Below, one piece after another: positions 9,315-17,324 of a stretch of 64,000 nucleotides of DNA. This DNA comes from Parahaliea mediterranea. Lineage in GTDB: Bacteria; Pseudomonadota; Gammaproteobacteria; Pseudomonadales; Halieaceae. The translations under genes and the position numbers were made by a program. Numbering within the stretch: position 1 is the first letter of the stretch; every line of letters begins with the position of its first letter. The notes beneath the pieces were generated by a model. The model saw only the letters and a list, made by a program, of their open reading frames with translations, ran no database searches and was not told where the DNA came from. The stretch covers positions 1 to 64,000 of the forward strand of contig NZ_JAFKCZ010000022.1 in the NCBI RefSeq assembly GCF_017255185.1, in the 5' to 3' direction.

Positions 9315-10469
9315 GTGAGTACCGCGGTAACTCAGTTGCAACAGCAAGGGCTGCAGGCCCTGCGCACCGGTAATGCGGCGGATGCCGAACGCCTGTTTTT
9401 ACAGGCCATTGACAGCGGGGGCAGTGACGCGGCCCTGTGGTTGGCGCTCGCCTTCGCGCGGGTGAACCAGGGGCACGCCGCGACGGCGCTGGAGGCGGTT
9501 GACCAGGCCCTGTCGGTGGAGCCGCGCAATCTGCGCGCCCTGCTGTTCAAGGCCGACCACCTGGATCGGATGGGCGAAAAACGCGCTGCCCTGGGGTACT
9601 ACCAGGCGGCGCTGAAAGTCGCCGCCGGTGAGGCGCAGGTGCCGCGGGACGTGGCCCAGGCCCTGCGGCGTGCCGCGGAGGTCTGCGGACGTCAGGCGCG
9701 GGACTATGAAGACTTCCTGCGGCGGGCTCTCTCGGAACACGGCGCCGATCCCGCGACTTCGCCACGTTTCGCCGAGTCGCTGGAAATCGCCTTCGGCAAG
9801 CAGCCGCTGCAGCTTCAGCAGCCCACGCGCTACTGCTTCCCGGGCCTGCCGCAACAGGCTTTTTACCCGCGAGAACAGTTTTCCTGGGTCGCTGAACTCG
9901 AGGCCCAGACGGACGTGATCCGCGAGGAACTCGAGCGTGTTCTGGAGGATCCGCGGGCCTTCGAGCCCTACCTGCAAACACAGCACAACCAACCGAAACT
10001 GAACAACCAGCAAAACCTGGACAGCATGGACTGGAGCGCCTGCTACCTGTGGCGCGAAGGGGCGCTGAATACCGGCATGGCCCAGCGCTGTCCGCGTACC
10101 GTCGAGGCCCTGTCCCGCCTGCCCCTGTGCCAGATTCCGGGGCAGATGCCCTCGGTGCTGTTTTCGCGGCTCTCCCCCGGCGCCACCATCGTGCCTCACT
10201 ATGGCGCCGTGAACACGCGGCTGATCTGCCACCTGCCGTTGATTGTACCCCCCGACTGCGGCGCGCTGCGCGTGGGCAACTACCAGCGGCCCTGGCGCGA
10301 GGGTGAGTTGCTGATCTTCGATGACAGCATGGAGCACGAGGCCTGGAACCCGAGCGCGCGGGAGCGGGTCGTGCTGTTGTTCGACATCTGGCGGCCCGAG
10401 CTGAACGAAGAGGAACGCCAGTGGGTATCGAGGATGCTGCAGGCGGTGAAAGCCTATGAGGCCGGATAA
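9315..10469 (+). CDS. TPR protein with aspartyl/asparaginyl beta-hydroxylase domain
   Basis: Fusion of N-terminal tetratricopeptide repeats (about residues 1-120) with a C-terminal aspartyl/asparaginyl beta-hydroxylase domain (about 190-370), an Fe(II)/2-oxoglutarate oxygenase fold. Probable iron ligands are His295 in VPHYGAVNTR and His341 in DDSMEHEAWN. An Arg near 351-355 (RERVVLLFD) fits the 2-oxoglutarate contact. In this family protein or lipid substrates are hydroxylated, and the bacterial targets are mostly unknown. The start is GTG with AAGGGG upstream. No signal peptide is seen, so it is cytoplasmic although its neighbour is a lipoprotein. A strong terminator follows. Confidence 0.85.
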   Translation: MSTAVTQLQQQGLQALRTGNAADAERLFLQAIDSGGSDAALWLALAFARVNQGHAATALEAVDQALSVEPRNLRALLFKADHLDRMGEKRAALGYYQAALKVAAGEAQVPRDVAQALRRAAEVCGRQARDYEDFLRRALSEHGADPATSPRFAESLEIAFGKQPLQLQQPTRYCFPGLPQQAFYPREQFSWVAELEAQTDVIREELERVLEDPRAFEPYLQTQHNQPKLNNQQNLDSMDWSACYLWREGALNTGMAQRCPRTVEALSRLPLCQIPGQMPSVLFSRLSPGATIVPHYGAVNTRLICHLPLIVPPDCGALRVGNYQRPWREGELLIFDDSMEHEAWNPSARERVVLLFDIWRPELNEEERQWVSRMLQAVKAYEAG

Positions 10470-10471
10470 AA

Positions 10472-10495
10472 AAAGGCCGGCATGGGCCGGCCTTT
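10472..10495 (+). terminator. Rho-independent terminator
   Basis: Ten-base perfect stem AAAGGCCGGC/GCCGGCCTTT with loop ATGG, directly after the stop of the hydroxylase gene. The T run is short, three bases inside the stem. Confidence 0.8.
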
Positions 10496-10756
10496 GGAAT
10501 TACTCGCGCTTTGTTGTTGAGGCGAGGCTCACGGTTTACGGCGAGCAACAAACACGTTAACGCTGTGCCACGCTGATGGATATCCTACAACAGCCGATTT
10601 GGCTTGGCCACGATTCAGGCTGTTTTTTGTGCGATTTAGGCGCCGGGTTCCGGCGCAGTTTGTTATTATCCGCTTGATTCACAGCCTGCCATTCGCGGCT
10701 GGTTGCCAATGCCCTTCGGGGCGATTTCGATAACAACCACCCTGGAGTTTACAACC

Positions 10757-11734
10757 ATGGCAGAGGCAGAGTCCCGGGATGCATCCAGCGCTGCCGATTG
10801 GGATGTCTACTGGCGAGGCACCCACGAAAAAGCAGCGCACCAGGCTGGCGGAGCCCAGGACGCGGCCCTGGAAGCCTTCTGGCGGGAGCTGTTCGATCGC
10901 CGCCTCGCCACTTGCGAGCAACCCCGGCTCCTCGATCTCGCGAGCGGCAATGGTGCGGTCACTGGCTTCGCCGCGCAATCCTGCCCGGCGACGCTGCTGT
11001 ATGCGGCGGATGCCTCCGAGTATGCCCTGCGGGCATTGCGCGAACGCTTTTCGGCTTGCCGGTGCACCGTGGCCGATGCGCTGCGACCGCCTTTTGCCGC
11101 GGGTAGCTTTGATATCGTGGCCAGTCAGTTCGGGCTCGAGTACGCCGGTATCGACGCGCTGGGCCGGGCCGCGGAACTGGTCGCGCCGGGCGGTTCGCTG
11201 GCGGCAGTGCTGCACTTGAAAGGCGGTGCGATCGACCGCGAATGCGCGGTGAACCACCGGGCGATTGTCGCTATCCAGGATAGCCGGCTGCTGCCGCTGG
11301 CGCGCGCGGCCTTTACCGCCGGCTTTGCCCTGAACGCGGGTAGCGGCAGTGTGGACGCTTTCAAGTCCGCGGAGCGGGCCTTTACCCCCGCCGTGAGGTC
11401 GCTGGAAAAGCTGCTGGCGCAGATGGGCAATGGTGTGGCCGGGGGGCTGGCGCGACAGTTGTACGATGATATCGCGCACATGTACCAAAGGATGTCAGCC
11501 TATGCCCCGGGGGATATTCTGGGTTGGGTCGATGGCATGACCGCTGAACTGGAGGCCTACCGCGCGCGCATGGCGTCGATGACCGCGGTGGCCCTGGACG
11601 AAGTGACCCTCCGGGCCGCGCTGGATCAGCTGGCCGCGGAGGGTTTCGTCGTGGATAGGTGTGACAAGCTGTTGATGGGCGCGGGAGCCGCGCAGGGCGC
11701 CTGGGCGGTGGTGCTACACCGAATTCAGAACTGA
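10757..11734 (+). CDS. Class I SAM-dependent methyltransferase
   Basis: Methyltransf_11-type enzyme of 325 residues. The SAM-binding loop reads LLDLASGNGAVTGFA near residue 58. An acidic residue follows in YAADASEYAL, and FDIVASQFGLEYAG is the post-motif strand. The long C-terminal helical part is of unknown role. The ATG at 10757 has GGAG nine bases upstream; an earlier in-frame ATG at 10703 has none. The substrate cannot be told from the sequence. A possible -10 (TATTAT, about 10662-10667) lies upstream. It is transcribed alone, between the terminator at 10495 and a convergent lipoprotein gene. Confidence 0.8.
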   Translation: MAEAESRDASSAADWDVYWRGTHEKAAHQAGGAQDAALEAFWRELFDRRLATCEQPRLLDLASGNGAVTGFAAQSCPATLLYAADASEYALRALRERFSACRCTVADALRPPFAAGSFDIVASQFGLEYAGIDALGRAAELVAPGGSLAAVLHLKGGAIDRECAVNHRAIVAIQDSRLLPLARAAFTAGFALNAGSGSVDAFKSAERAFTPAVRSLEKLLAQMGNGVAGGLARQLYDDIAHMYQRMSAYAPGDILGWVDGMTAELEAYRARMASMTAVALDEVTLRAALDQLAAEGFVVDRCDKLLMGAGAAQGAWAVVLHRIQN

Positions 11735-11743
11735 CCGCCCAAC

Positions 11744-12040
11744 TCAGGTACCGGAACCGGCGTGGGTTTGGGTTTGCGCGCCGCCGCGCTGGACGGCTTC
11801 CGCCGCCGCGCGGCTATCGCGCTGTTCCTGCTCCCACTGCTGATTGGTTTTGCAGACCCGGGTGCCGATACGCGTGCCGGTTCTGATGATGGATTTGCAG
11901 CTGATGGCGTTGGGGCCGGTTTCCGGCGCGTCGTTGCTGGCCACCTGCTGTTTGGCCACATCGCCGGAGGTGCCGGCGCAGGCGGATAACAGGGCCGTCA
12001 AGCCAAGGGACAGTACAGCTGTCGGAAAACGAAGTGCCAT
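11744..12040 (-). CDS. Small lipoprotein with RTGTRIGTRVC motif
   Basis: A 98-residue precursor. The signal peptide MALRFPTAVLSLGLTALLSAC ends in lipobox LSAC. The mature part carries CKSIIRTGTRIGTRVCKT and then a QWEQEQRDSR amphipathic stretch. This two-cysteine pattern recurs in short secreted proteins of many proteobacteria, but I know of no assigned function. The start at 12040 has GGAG six bases upstream; an in-frame upstream extension lacks these signals. It converges with the methyltransferase gene. Confidence 0.78.
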   Translation of the reverse strand: MALRFPTAVLSLGLTALLSACAGTSGDVAKQQVASNDAPETGPNAISCKSIIRTGTRIGTRVCKTNQQWEQEQRDSRAAAEAVQRGGAQTQTHAGSGT

Positions 12041-12274
12041 GATTATCTCCAATATTGTTGTGCGTGGCGTCCGAATCAGTGTCTGCCTGCAAGGCCGGCA
12101 AGTCAAGGCATATGCGGGTTTTTGGCCGCTTATTCGCTGATAATCCAGTGATTTGCGGCAATTTACCGGCCCCTGGATTCGCGAACTCACTGCCTTCCAT
12201 CACCCGGCTTCTGCCATGCTCTCTGCTATGCTTTAGGAAGGACTTACCGGTTCCTTACGCGGGGGGGTTGCGCT

Positions 12275-13612
12275 ATGCCCTGGAAGCATCTGGTCGTGTG
12301 TGGGTGCCTGTTTTGGCCGCCCCTGCCGGCAATCGCCCACCCGAACGATTCCATTGTCCCCGAGCGACCGAAACCGACGCCCTACGGATTCCAGATCAGC
12401 CGGGTGAAGGACCTGCAACAACGCAGCGTCGGACCCTGGGATCTTGACGACGGAACAGGCACCGGCCTGCCGGTGGCGGATTATCTGCGGGTGGTACAAG
12501 GCCGGGAGCGCGAGGGCGGCGCCTACGATACGCAGCTGGTGGAGCCGCTGCACGACCTGGGTCGCGCCTACCAGGCCGGGGGCCGGCACGACGAGGCGCT
12601 GGCAACTTTTCGGCGCGCCCTGCACCTGAACCGTATCAATGGCGGCCTCTACAATTCCGCCCAACTGCCACTCATGAACGACATGATCGACAGCTATCTC
12701 GTGCTGGGTGACCTCGACGCCGCCGACCAGCTGTACGATTGGCGCTTTCGGGTCCAGCAACAGGCACATTCGCCCGGACAGCCGGAAATGCAACAGGCGG
12801 TGAGCGAGTATGTCGACTGGCAGCGCCAGGCCTACCTACAGGGCATTACCGGTGTCACCGACGAAGGGTTTCGACGGCTGCTCACGATCTACGAGGCGCA
12901 CAGCGCGCAAATTGAGCAACTGGAAGAGGCGGGCGACCGCGGCGCCGCCTATCGCGAGGCGTTGTACAACCGGCTCGAGGTGGAATACCTGATTTCCCAG
13001 TACGACGGTGAAAAGGTGCCTGCAGTGCAGCTCAATATTTCCGGATGGGGCGGGACCACCGACGAACTCGCCACCAGCACCAGTATCGAGGCCGAGCGTT
13101 TTCGCCAGCTGCGCGAGTACAACCTGCGCAACGGCATCAATACCGCCCGGCGCATTGTCGATCTTGAAGATAGCGCCGAACAGCCGGACCCGGTGGCGCG
13201 CGCCCGGGCTCGCCTGGCCGCGGGAGACTGGTACCAGTGGTGGGGGCTCACCGCCCGGGCCCGGCAGAACTACGAGGAGGCGTGGGCTATTTTTGACGGC
13301 GACGAGTCCGAGACAACCGACCCGGACGATTTGTTTTCGCGGCCGGTGGAGTTGCCCGATACCCGTGTCTTTCATCCCGACGGCATCGCGCCCTCCGAGG
13401 ACGCGCGGGCGCGCGCGGTGGTCTCGTTGCGGGTGTCGCGCGACGGCCGGGCGCGGGAAATCGAAGTGGTGGAACAGGAGCCGCCCGAGGATATGGGCGC
13501 GCGGGTGGTGCTGTATCGCCTGCTGCGCGATGTGCGTTTCCGGCCGGTGGTGCGCAACGGCCAGACCCAGTCTGTGGCTGGAGTTGTGCGGGAGTACCGC
13601 TACCAGTACTGA
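12275..13612 (+). CDS. Secreted TPR protein with TonB-like C-terminal domain
   Basis: 445 residues. The N-terminus MPWKHLVVCGCLFWPPLPAIA looks like a signal peptide cut before HPNDS. Residues about 65-300 contain helical, TPR-like pairs (LVEPLHDLGRAYQAGGRHDEA; RQNYEEAWAIF). The last about 70 residues (VVSLRVSRDGRAREIEVV followed by a RDVRFRPVV strand) resemble a TonB C-terminal or energy-transducer domain. No TonB-type membrane anchor with a Pro-rich linker is seen, so it is not a standard TonB. It may be a periplasmic scaffold. GGGGGGG sits upstream of the ATG. Confidence 0.7.
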   Translation: MPWKHLVVCGCLFWPPLPAIAHPNDSIVPERPKPTPYGFQISRVKDLQQRSVGPWDLDDGTGTGLPVADYLRVVQGREREGGAYDTQLVEPLHDLGRAYQAGGRHDEALATFRRALHLNRINGGLYNSAQLPLMNDMIDSYLVLGDLDAADQLYDWRFRVQQQAHSPGQPEMQQAVSEYVDWQRQAYLQGITGVTDEGFRRLLTIYEAHSAQIEQLEEAGDRGAAYREALYNRLEVEYLISQYDGEKVPAVQLNISGWGGTTDELATSTSIEAERFRQLREYNLRNGINTARRIVDLEDSAEQPDPVARARARLAAGDWYQWWGLTARARQNYEEAWAIFDGDESETTDPDDLFSRPVELPDTRVFHPDGIAPSEDARARAVVSLRVSRDGRAREIEVVEQEPPEDMGARVVLYRLLRDVRFRPVVRNGQTQSVAGVVREYRYQY

Positions 13613-13630
13613 AGATAAAGGGGGGCAAAA

Positions 13631-13658
13631 AAAATGGCCGACGGATGTCGGCCATTTT
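13631..13658. terminator. Bidirectional terminator
   Basis: Twelve-base perfect stem AAAATGGCCGAC/GTCGGCCATTTT, loop GGAT. The A run on one side and T run on the other let it serve both converging genes, which end at 13612 and 13706. Confidence 0.88.
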
Positions 13659-13705
13659 CGTTGTGCTGGTGGAAGCATCCCGGGGGATGCTTCCCGCGAT
13701 GAAGT

Positions 13706-16594
13706 TTAGAACTCCACGCTGACACCCAGGAACATGTAGCGGCCCAGGGCGTCGTACATGCCCGGGAACACGTTGCCGTTACCGTTGAGGCTGGGGCCCG
13801 CGGCATCACCCGCGATCGGCGGCTCTTCGTCCAGGACGTTGTTGATACCGGCGCGCAGCGAGGTGTTGTCCAGAACGTCCCAAACCGCGGACACATCGAA
13901 ATAATCGGTGTCGTCCAGGTCCAGGTTGCCGTTCAGGTCGGTCACGTCGCCGATGTGGCGCCATGCCAGGCTGCCGGTGATGCCCCAGGGAGTGAGCCAG
14001 GTGGCGCGGAAGTTGTTGCGGAAGTCCGGTGTCGGATAGCCGCAGTTACCGCCCCAGTTGCCTTTACAGTCGTCAACCGGCGCGCTGGAGGCCTGCTGGG
14101 TATCCCAGGTTTCGATGATCGACATGGTGTTGTTGAACATCAGGGTACCCAGGCCGCCAACTTCCAGGGAGTAGTCGAAGATCACGTCGTAACCTTCCAC
14201 TTCCTCTTTGGCCAGGTTGTCCTGCAGGGCCACGATGTGGCCGCTGCTGTTGACGTCGGAACCGATCCACAGGTCGCCGCGCGGCCCGCGATTGACGCTG
14301 GCACACATGGCGTCGTCACCCGCGAGGCACTGGTTCAGGATGAACTCGGGCTCGAGGTCCTCAATGCCCTGCTCGATCTCGATCTGGTACCAGTCGACGC
14401 TCATGGTCAGGCCGTCAATGAACTCGGGTGACCAGATGAAGCCGATGGAGTAGGTGTCGGCCTCTTCCGGTGAGAGTTCGGTGTTGCCGCCCTGCAGGTA
14501 GTTATACTGCCCGGCGAAGGAATCCGGGTAGTTGTTGTAGGTCTCGGCGGTAATGCCAGAGCGCATGCACTGTTCCAGGGTCGCGGTCGGCGGGTTGCCG
14601 TCGGCGCTGGTGGTGCAGGGGTCCTGGGCCATGTCGAACAGGTTGAAGCCCTGGGGCAGGAACAGCTCCTGGATATTGGGTGCCCGTACCGCGCGCTGGT
14701 AGCTGGCCCGCAGCTTGAAGCTGTTGTTGAAGGCCCAGCTGCCGCTGATGCCGTAGGTGTCGGTGGTTGTGTCGGTGGAGTAATCGGAGTAGCGATACCC
14801 CAGGTCCAGTACCACTTCTTCCGCCAGGGTCTTGCCTTCCACCAGCGGTACGCTGGCTTCCAGGAAGAACTCGTTGACGTCGTATTCACCGTTCACCGGG
14901 TTGGTGGCGCCGCCCTGACCCGCGCCCAGGCCGAGGCGGAAGCCTTCGTCCGGGTTGAAGTTCAGGGTTTCCTTGCGGTATTCCGCGCCGAGGATGATCT
15001 CTACGCCGCTGTCCGCGGTGGGCAGCTGGATGCCGTAGTCGCCCAGGCTACCGGCCACGTAACCGGAGATCACCTTCTGGGTGGTGGTACCGCGGGCGAA
15101 CAGGGGCAGGGCCAGGTATTCGGTGGCCGCGCCGCCCGGCTCTACGCCGCCGGTTTGCCAGGGGTTCCAGGGCACACAGTTCGGGTCGCGGCCGTCGAGT
15201 ACCGAGCGGCAGGTGATGTCGCCGGTTTCGGGGTCGATCACCGCGTCCACGGCGTTGGCCAGCTTGGCGTTGGACAGGTCGTTGTTGTAGGTGTTCTCCA
15301 TGCTGACTTCGGCATAGAGGCCGTACACGTCGTAACGCCAGGTGTCGTTGATGTCGCCGCGGGCGCCGAATACACCGCGGAAGGTGGTGTGGCGCAGGTC
15401 CTGGTTACGCGGGCCGCCCTCCACGTTGCGGCGGCCGATGGTGACTGGCGCGGTGCCGTTGTCATTCAGCAGGGAGGGATCGCCGAACAGGATGTCGCGC
15501 TGCTGGTCGGACAGGAAGGGGTTGTCCGGGGACACATTGTAGTCCAGGAAGAACGAACCGGAGGGCGCGATCTGCGCGTTGGTCTGGTTGTCCATGAAGC
15601 TCAGTTCGGTGTAGGCCTCGACGTGCTCGTTGATCGAGTAGCGGCCGAAGGCACCGGCGGTGTAGCGCTCGTCGGGGCGCTGGTAGTAGTTCAGCGGGCC
15701 GTAGTTGTAGGCCTGGCTACCCGGGATGAACTGGTCGCCATCCACGTAGTAGGTGCCATTGCCGGGAGTCAGGAAGGTACCCTCGGCGCTGGTGCCGGAA
15801 CCGAAACAGCCGGTGGCGTCGTCGTTCAGGGCGCAGGCGCTGTAGTCGCGCTCGCTCTGCAGGACCCCGTCGATTTCGCGGTAGCTGGCGTAGGCGGTGA
15901 TGTTACCGCGGCCGTTGTCAAAGTTGCCGCCGAGAACCAGCGAGATGTCCTGGATATCGCCGTCAGTGTTGCTGCCGTCGGGGAAGGGGAAGCCGGCGTC
16001 GCCGACGATGCGCTGGAGACGGCTGTTGTCGTTGTCATGCTGGTACTGGCTGTACTGGTAGTCGAGTTTGATGCCCTCGAAGTCGTCAACCATGATGAAG
16101 TTGACAACACCAGCCACCGCGTCGGAGCCGTAGGTGGCCGAGGCGCCGCCGGTCAGCACTTCCACGCGCTTGATCAGCGCGCCGGGGATCTGGTTGATGT
16201 CGGCGCCGACACCGCCCTGCAGCGGGGAGCCGGCGGGCATGCGGCGGCCGTTGATCAGTACCAGGGTACGTTCGTCGCCCAGGTTGCGCAGGTTCAGCGT
16301 CGCGGTGCCGGTGGCGCCGTTGGACTGGCTGGCGTTCTGGTTGGAGTAGACCTGGGGCAGGTTCTTCATCAGGTCTTCAACGCGGGTGGTGCCCTGGAAC
16401 TTGAACTCGTCGGCGTCCACCTGGGTTACCGGGCTGGAGGTGACCAGGTTGGTCTTCTGGATCCGGGAACCGGTGACAACCACTTCCTCGACCAGGAGTT
16501 CTTCTTGGGCGTTTGCCACACTCGGCAGGACCGCCGCGGCGCTCATGCCCAGGGCAGCTGAAACTGCCATGGTAAGACGGTTTTTCTTTAACAT
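13706..16594 (-). CDS. TonB-dependent outer-membrane receptor
   Basis: A 962-residue receptor. The signal peptide ends near SVANA. The TonB box region is EEVVVTGSRIQKTNL (about residues 35-50). The plug domain contains TLVLINGRRMPAG and GASATYGSDAVAGVVNF. A long beta-barrel follows and ends in the aromatic FLGVSVEF. There is no STN signalling domain, unlike the receptor at 17325. Acidic, Asn-rich loops suit a large TonB-dependent transporter of the peptide/carbohydrate class in marine gammaproteobacteria; the substrate is unknown. The start at 16594 gives the normal leader MLKKNRLTMAVSAALG, with GGGG upstream. About 200 bases of promoter space lie upstream. Confidence 0.92.
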   Translation of the reverse strand: MLKKNRLTMAVSAALGMSAAAVLPSVANAQEELLVEEVVVTGSRIQKTNLVTSSPVTQVDADEFKFQGTTRVEDLMKNLPQVYSNQNASQSNGATGTATLNLRNLGDERTLVLINGRRMPAGSPLQGGVGADINQIPGALIKRVEVLTGGASATYGSDAVAGVVNFIMVDDFEGIKLDYQYSQYQHDNDNSRLQRIVGDAGFPFPDGSNTDGDIQDISLVLGGNFDNGRGNITAYASYREIDGVLQSERDYSACALNDDATGCFGSGTSAEGTFLTPGNGTYYVDGDQFIPGSQAYNYGPLNYYQRPDERYTAGAFGRYSINEHVEAYTELSFMDNQTNAQIAPSGSFFLDYNVSPDNPFLSDQQRDILFGDPSLLNDNGTAPVTIGRRNVEGGPRNQDLRHTTFRGVFGARGDINDTWRYDVYGLYAEVSMENTYNNDLSNAKLANAVDAVIDPETGDITCRSVLDGRDPNCVPWNPWQTGGVEPGGAATEYLALPLFARGTTTQKVISGYVAGSLGDYGIQLPTADSGVEIILGAEYRKETLNFNPDEGFRLGLGAGQGGATNPVNGEYDVNEFFLEASVPLVEGKTLAEEVVLDLGYRYSDYSTDTTTDTYGISGSWAFNNSFKLRASYQRAVRAPNIQELFLPQGFNLFDMAQDPCTTSADGNPPTATLEQCMRSGITAETYNNYPDSFAGQYNYLQGGNTELSPEEADTYSIGFIWSPEFIDGLTMSVDWYQIEIEQGIEDLEPEFILNQCLAGDDAMCASVNRGPRGDLWIGSDVNSSGHIVALQDNLAKEEVEGYDVIFDYSLEVGGLGTLMFNNTMSIIETWDTQQASSAPVDDCKGNWGGNCGYPTPDFRNNFRATWLTPWGITGSLAWRHIGDVTDLNGNLDLDDTDYFDVSAVWDVLDNTSLRAGINNVLDEEPPIAGDAAGPSLNGNGNVFPGMYDALGRYMFLGVSVEF

Positions 16595-16796
16595 ATTAAT
16601 ACCCCTGTACTTTATGTTAAGCATGCTTGTCCGGTGGCTTTACGCCACTGGTTACAAACATAAAACGAATTTGGTACGGGTGCCCTCAAAGTTCCCGCGA
16701 CATTTGTGACATATTCACGAAATGCTGCCGGAATCCGGCAAATTACCATTATTTTTTGCCTGAGGATGTCTACCTAAGCAATTGCCGTGGCAGTAA

Positions 16797-17261
16797 TTAT
16801 TGATTGACGCGGGACACGCCGACGGAGCGACCCGTGGCCACGTGGGTGAGTTTGAAGTAGCCGAAAAAGTTCTTTTCAATGACGACCCGGCGGTCGTCGC
16901 CGTGATAGGCGAAATTGCCGCTGAGGCGCTGGCGCCAAGTTTGACCGTTGTCCAGCGAGAATACCGTGTCGCCGTACCAGCCCTTGAAGGGCCCGTTGAC
17001 GCTGGCCTCGATGCGAATGCCCTGGTCGGCCTCCTTGACTTCCTCGCTGGTGTGGATCAGCGTCTGGGCGTCGTCCACGGTATAGCCGATCAGCCACTGG
17101 TTGAGGGCCTCGCGCTCCGCGGGGCTGAGCTTCTCCAGGCCCGCCGCCTGGAATTCCTCCCGGGTCATCAGTTTTTCAATCCCGGGGAAGTCTTTCTCCT
17201 GCGCGTCGACCAGCGGAGTGAAGCTCAGTACCAATGCGAGGAAGGGGGGGCGGAAGCGCAT
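16797..17261 (-). CDS. Small secreted protein of unknown function
   Basis: 154 residues with a cleavable signal peptide (MRFRPPFLALVLSFTPLVDA). The mature part starts QEKDFPGIEKLMTREEF and has a helical EREALNQWLIGYT segment. The C-terminal half is rich in beta strands (FKGWYGDTVFSLDNGQTWRQ). I do not recognise a named family. It lies 63 bases downstream of the STN-type receptor in the same direction and may be part of that operon. The start at 17261 marks the leader; a longer in-frame start adds 19 charged residues. Confidence 0.72.
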   Translation of the reverse strand: MRFRPPFLALVLSFTPLVDAQEKDFPGIEKLMTREEFQAAGLEKLSPAEREALNQWLIGYTVDDAQTLIHTSEEVKEADQGIRIEASVNGPFKGWYGDTVFSLDNGQTWRQRLSGNFAYHGDDRRVVIEKNFFGYFKLTHVATGRSVGVSRVNQ

Positions 17262-17324
17262 GCGATTTGTCCTGTCGTGGAAATGTGGGCTCGAGTTGTG
17301 CCGAGTGTATTGGCTCAAGCTGTC

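Noticed and set aside
12275-13612. TonB energy transducer
   Set aside because: No N-terminal membrane anchor with Pro-rich linker; the leader looks cleavable and most of the protein is TPR-like.
15155-16561. Open frame of 468 codons, Val/Gly-rich, plus strand
   Set aside because: Antisense to the TonB receptor at 13706-16594.
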